From CAYVKM01 sp964452045 (lineage in GTDB: Bacteria > Calditrichota > Calditrichia > RBG-13-44-9), in contig CAYVKM010000135.1 in NCBI GenBank assembly GCA_964452045.1, positions 1-6,414 of the forward strand: 6,414 nucleotides of DNA, given 5' to 3'. The notes below the pieces were generated by a model. The model made no database searches. It was given only the letters and a program-made list of their open reading frames with translations, and was not told where the DNA came from. A program made the position numbers and the translations under genes. This document shows, in pieces, positions 5,623 to 6,414 of this stretch (position 1 is its first letter; the number at the start of each line of letters is the position of its first letter).

Positions 5623-6414
5623 CTAATTTTTCGGCCAATCCTCCGGATAGAGCACTACCCGCACATAGTTTTCCGGGTTCAGATATTTCCCGGCCGCTTC
5701 CTGAATATCGGATAAGGTGAGCTGATCAATTTTTTCATCACCCCGGATAATGCCGGTGGGATCCAGGTTGTTCTGATATCGAAGTCGCAGGGCGCTCAAC
5801 CAGTAGCCATTTTCTTTCAGATTGGTTTCATATTCCCGGCGATGCATTTCCTTGACTTTCTGTAAATTGGTCTCGCTCGTCCCGAAACTTCGCAGGCTAT
5901 CGATCTGGGTGAAAATCTCCTGAGTTAGCTCCTCTACCCGTTCCGGATTTGCCCCAAAGGAAATGCTTATTTTATACTGCTGCCGGGGATAGCGGTCGAA
6001 ATCCCCTCTTATCCGCACCCCGTAAGTGCCGCCCATATCTTCCCGGATGCGTTCGCGCAATTTAATCCGCAGTACATCCAGCATTGCTTCTGCTTTATAC
6101 CGGTTTTCCAGCGTCCATTCAAACGGACCGGTGAAATCTATGGTGTTCAGGCTTTTAGGTTCCTGCCCGCGGTAGAGAGTTTTTTCAATAATCCCAGTTG
6201 GATAATCGTAGCTTACATCCCGCCAGTTTTCCATCCGGCTTCCCCCGGGCAAACTTGCCAGATAGGTTTCAACCAATTCCCGAACCCGGGGAAGTTCAAA
6301 ATTCCCGACAATTATAAAAACAAAATCTCCGGCATCGGCAAATCGGTTCCGGTAAAAGCGGGAAGATTTTTGTAAATCCATTTCCCCAAGCATCTCCAGA
6401 GACCATGGTTTATA
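5623..6414 (-). CDS. M16 family (PqqL-like) metallopeptidase, C-terminal part
   Basis: The frame is open through the window end, so the ATG at 6393 is internal: upstream codons read YKPWSLE and continue the family motif into MLGEMDL. The 263 residues visible are the C-terminal end of a pitrilysin/insulinase-type protein. DLQKSSRFYRNRFADAGD followed by FVFIIVGNFE (31-40) and LVETYLASLPGG (47-58) open the last M16 domain pair. The REDMGGTYGV segment (124-133) carries the Arg and Tyr typical of the substrate-binding side of the C-terminal domain. PENYVRVVLYPEDW closes the protein. The zinc-binding HxxEH motif belongs to the N-terminal half, outside the window, so activity cannot be judged. The resemblance is to the two-half, about 900-residue bacterial PqqL-like proteases, which are usually periplasmic or outer-membrane-associated. 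The gene ends with TAG and converges on the transporter. Confidence 0.9.
   Translation of the reverse strand, partial: YKPWSLEMLGEMDLQKSSRFYRNRFADAGDFVFIIVGNFELPRVRELVETYLASLPGGSRMENWRDVSYDYPTGIIEKTLYRGQEPKSLNTIDFTGPFEWTLENRYKAEAMLDVLRIKLRERIREDMGGTYGVRIRGDFDRYPRQQYKISISFGANPERVEELTQEIFTQIDSLRSFGTSETNLQKVKEMHRREYETNLKENGYWLSALRLRYQNNLDPTGIIRGDEKIDQLTLSDIQEAAGKYLNPENYVRVVLYPEDWPKN

Noticed and set aside
6391..6393. ATG as the true start of the M16 gene
   Set aside because: Upstream codons continue in frame and match the conserved M16 motif (YKPWSLE before MLGEMDL), so the gene runs past the window end.

Overview
The window is a bacterial chromosomal segment with tightly packed protein genes and no RNA gene, transposase, CRISPR array or phage gene that I can see. 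Base composition is moderate, with a striking excess of the tetranucleotide CCGG. Tat-, Sec- and lipoprotein-type export signals in neighbouring genes, a PqqL-like M16 protease and the DUF362/DUF6599 pair fit a Gram-negative, environmental lineage, perhaps of the FCB/Calditrichota/KSB1 type. That placement is an impression from protein style, not a measured result.

Layout. Six of the seven genes lie on the minus strand. Reading in the direction of transcription from the right: (i) the C-terminal part of an M16 zinc-protease-family protein (5623-6414, cut by the window end); (ii) a plus-strand TauE/SafE-type membrane transporter (4847-5575) that converges on the M16 gene across a 47-bp gap; (iii) a 95-bp divergent intergenic region; (iv) a three-gene minus-strand run made of a lipoprotein serine hydrolase of the class C beta-lactamase fold (3636-4751), a secreted DUF6599-like protein (2715-3617) and a Tat-exported DUF362 protein (1808-2701), with gaps of 18 and 13 bp; (v) a 187-bp gap holding a perfect 15-bp inverted repeat; (vi) a two-domain GNAT acetyltransferase (691-1620) whose last 13 bases overlap the start of (vii) a MocR-type transcription factor, a GntR winged helix fused to an aminotransferase domain (1-703, cut by the window start).

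How the genes may work together. The three-gene run looks like one operon whose products all act outside the cytoplasm, each with a different export signal. The DUF6599/DUF362 pair has no function I can assign. The GNAT-MocR pair is translationally overlapping and probably a separate unit, with the inverted repeat upstream as a possible operator. The transporter and the M16 gene look functionally unrelated. Three reading frames can be extended to upstream TTG codons. For the GNAT and DUF362 genes a Shine-Dalgarno sequence clearly favours the internal ATG. For the transporter the choice is open.
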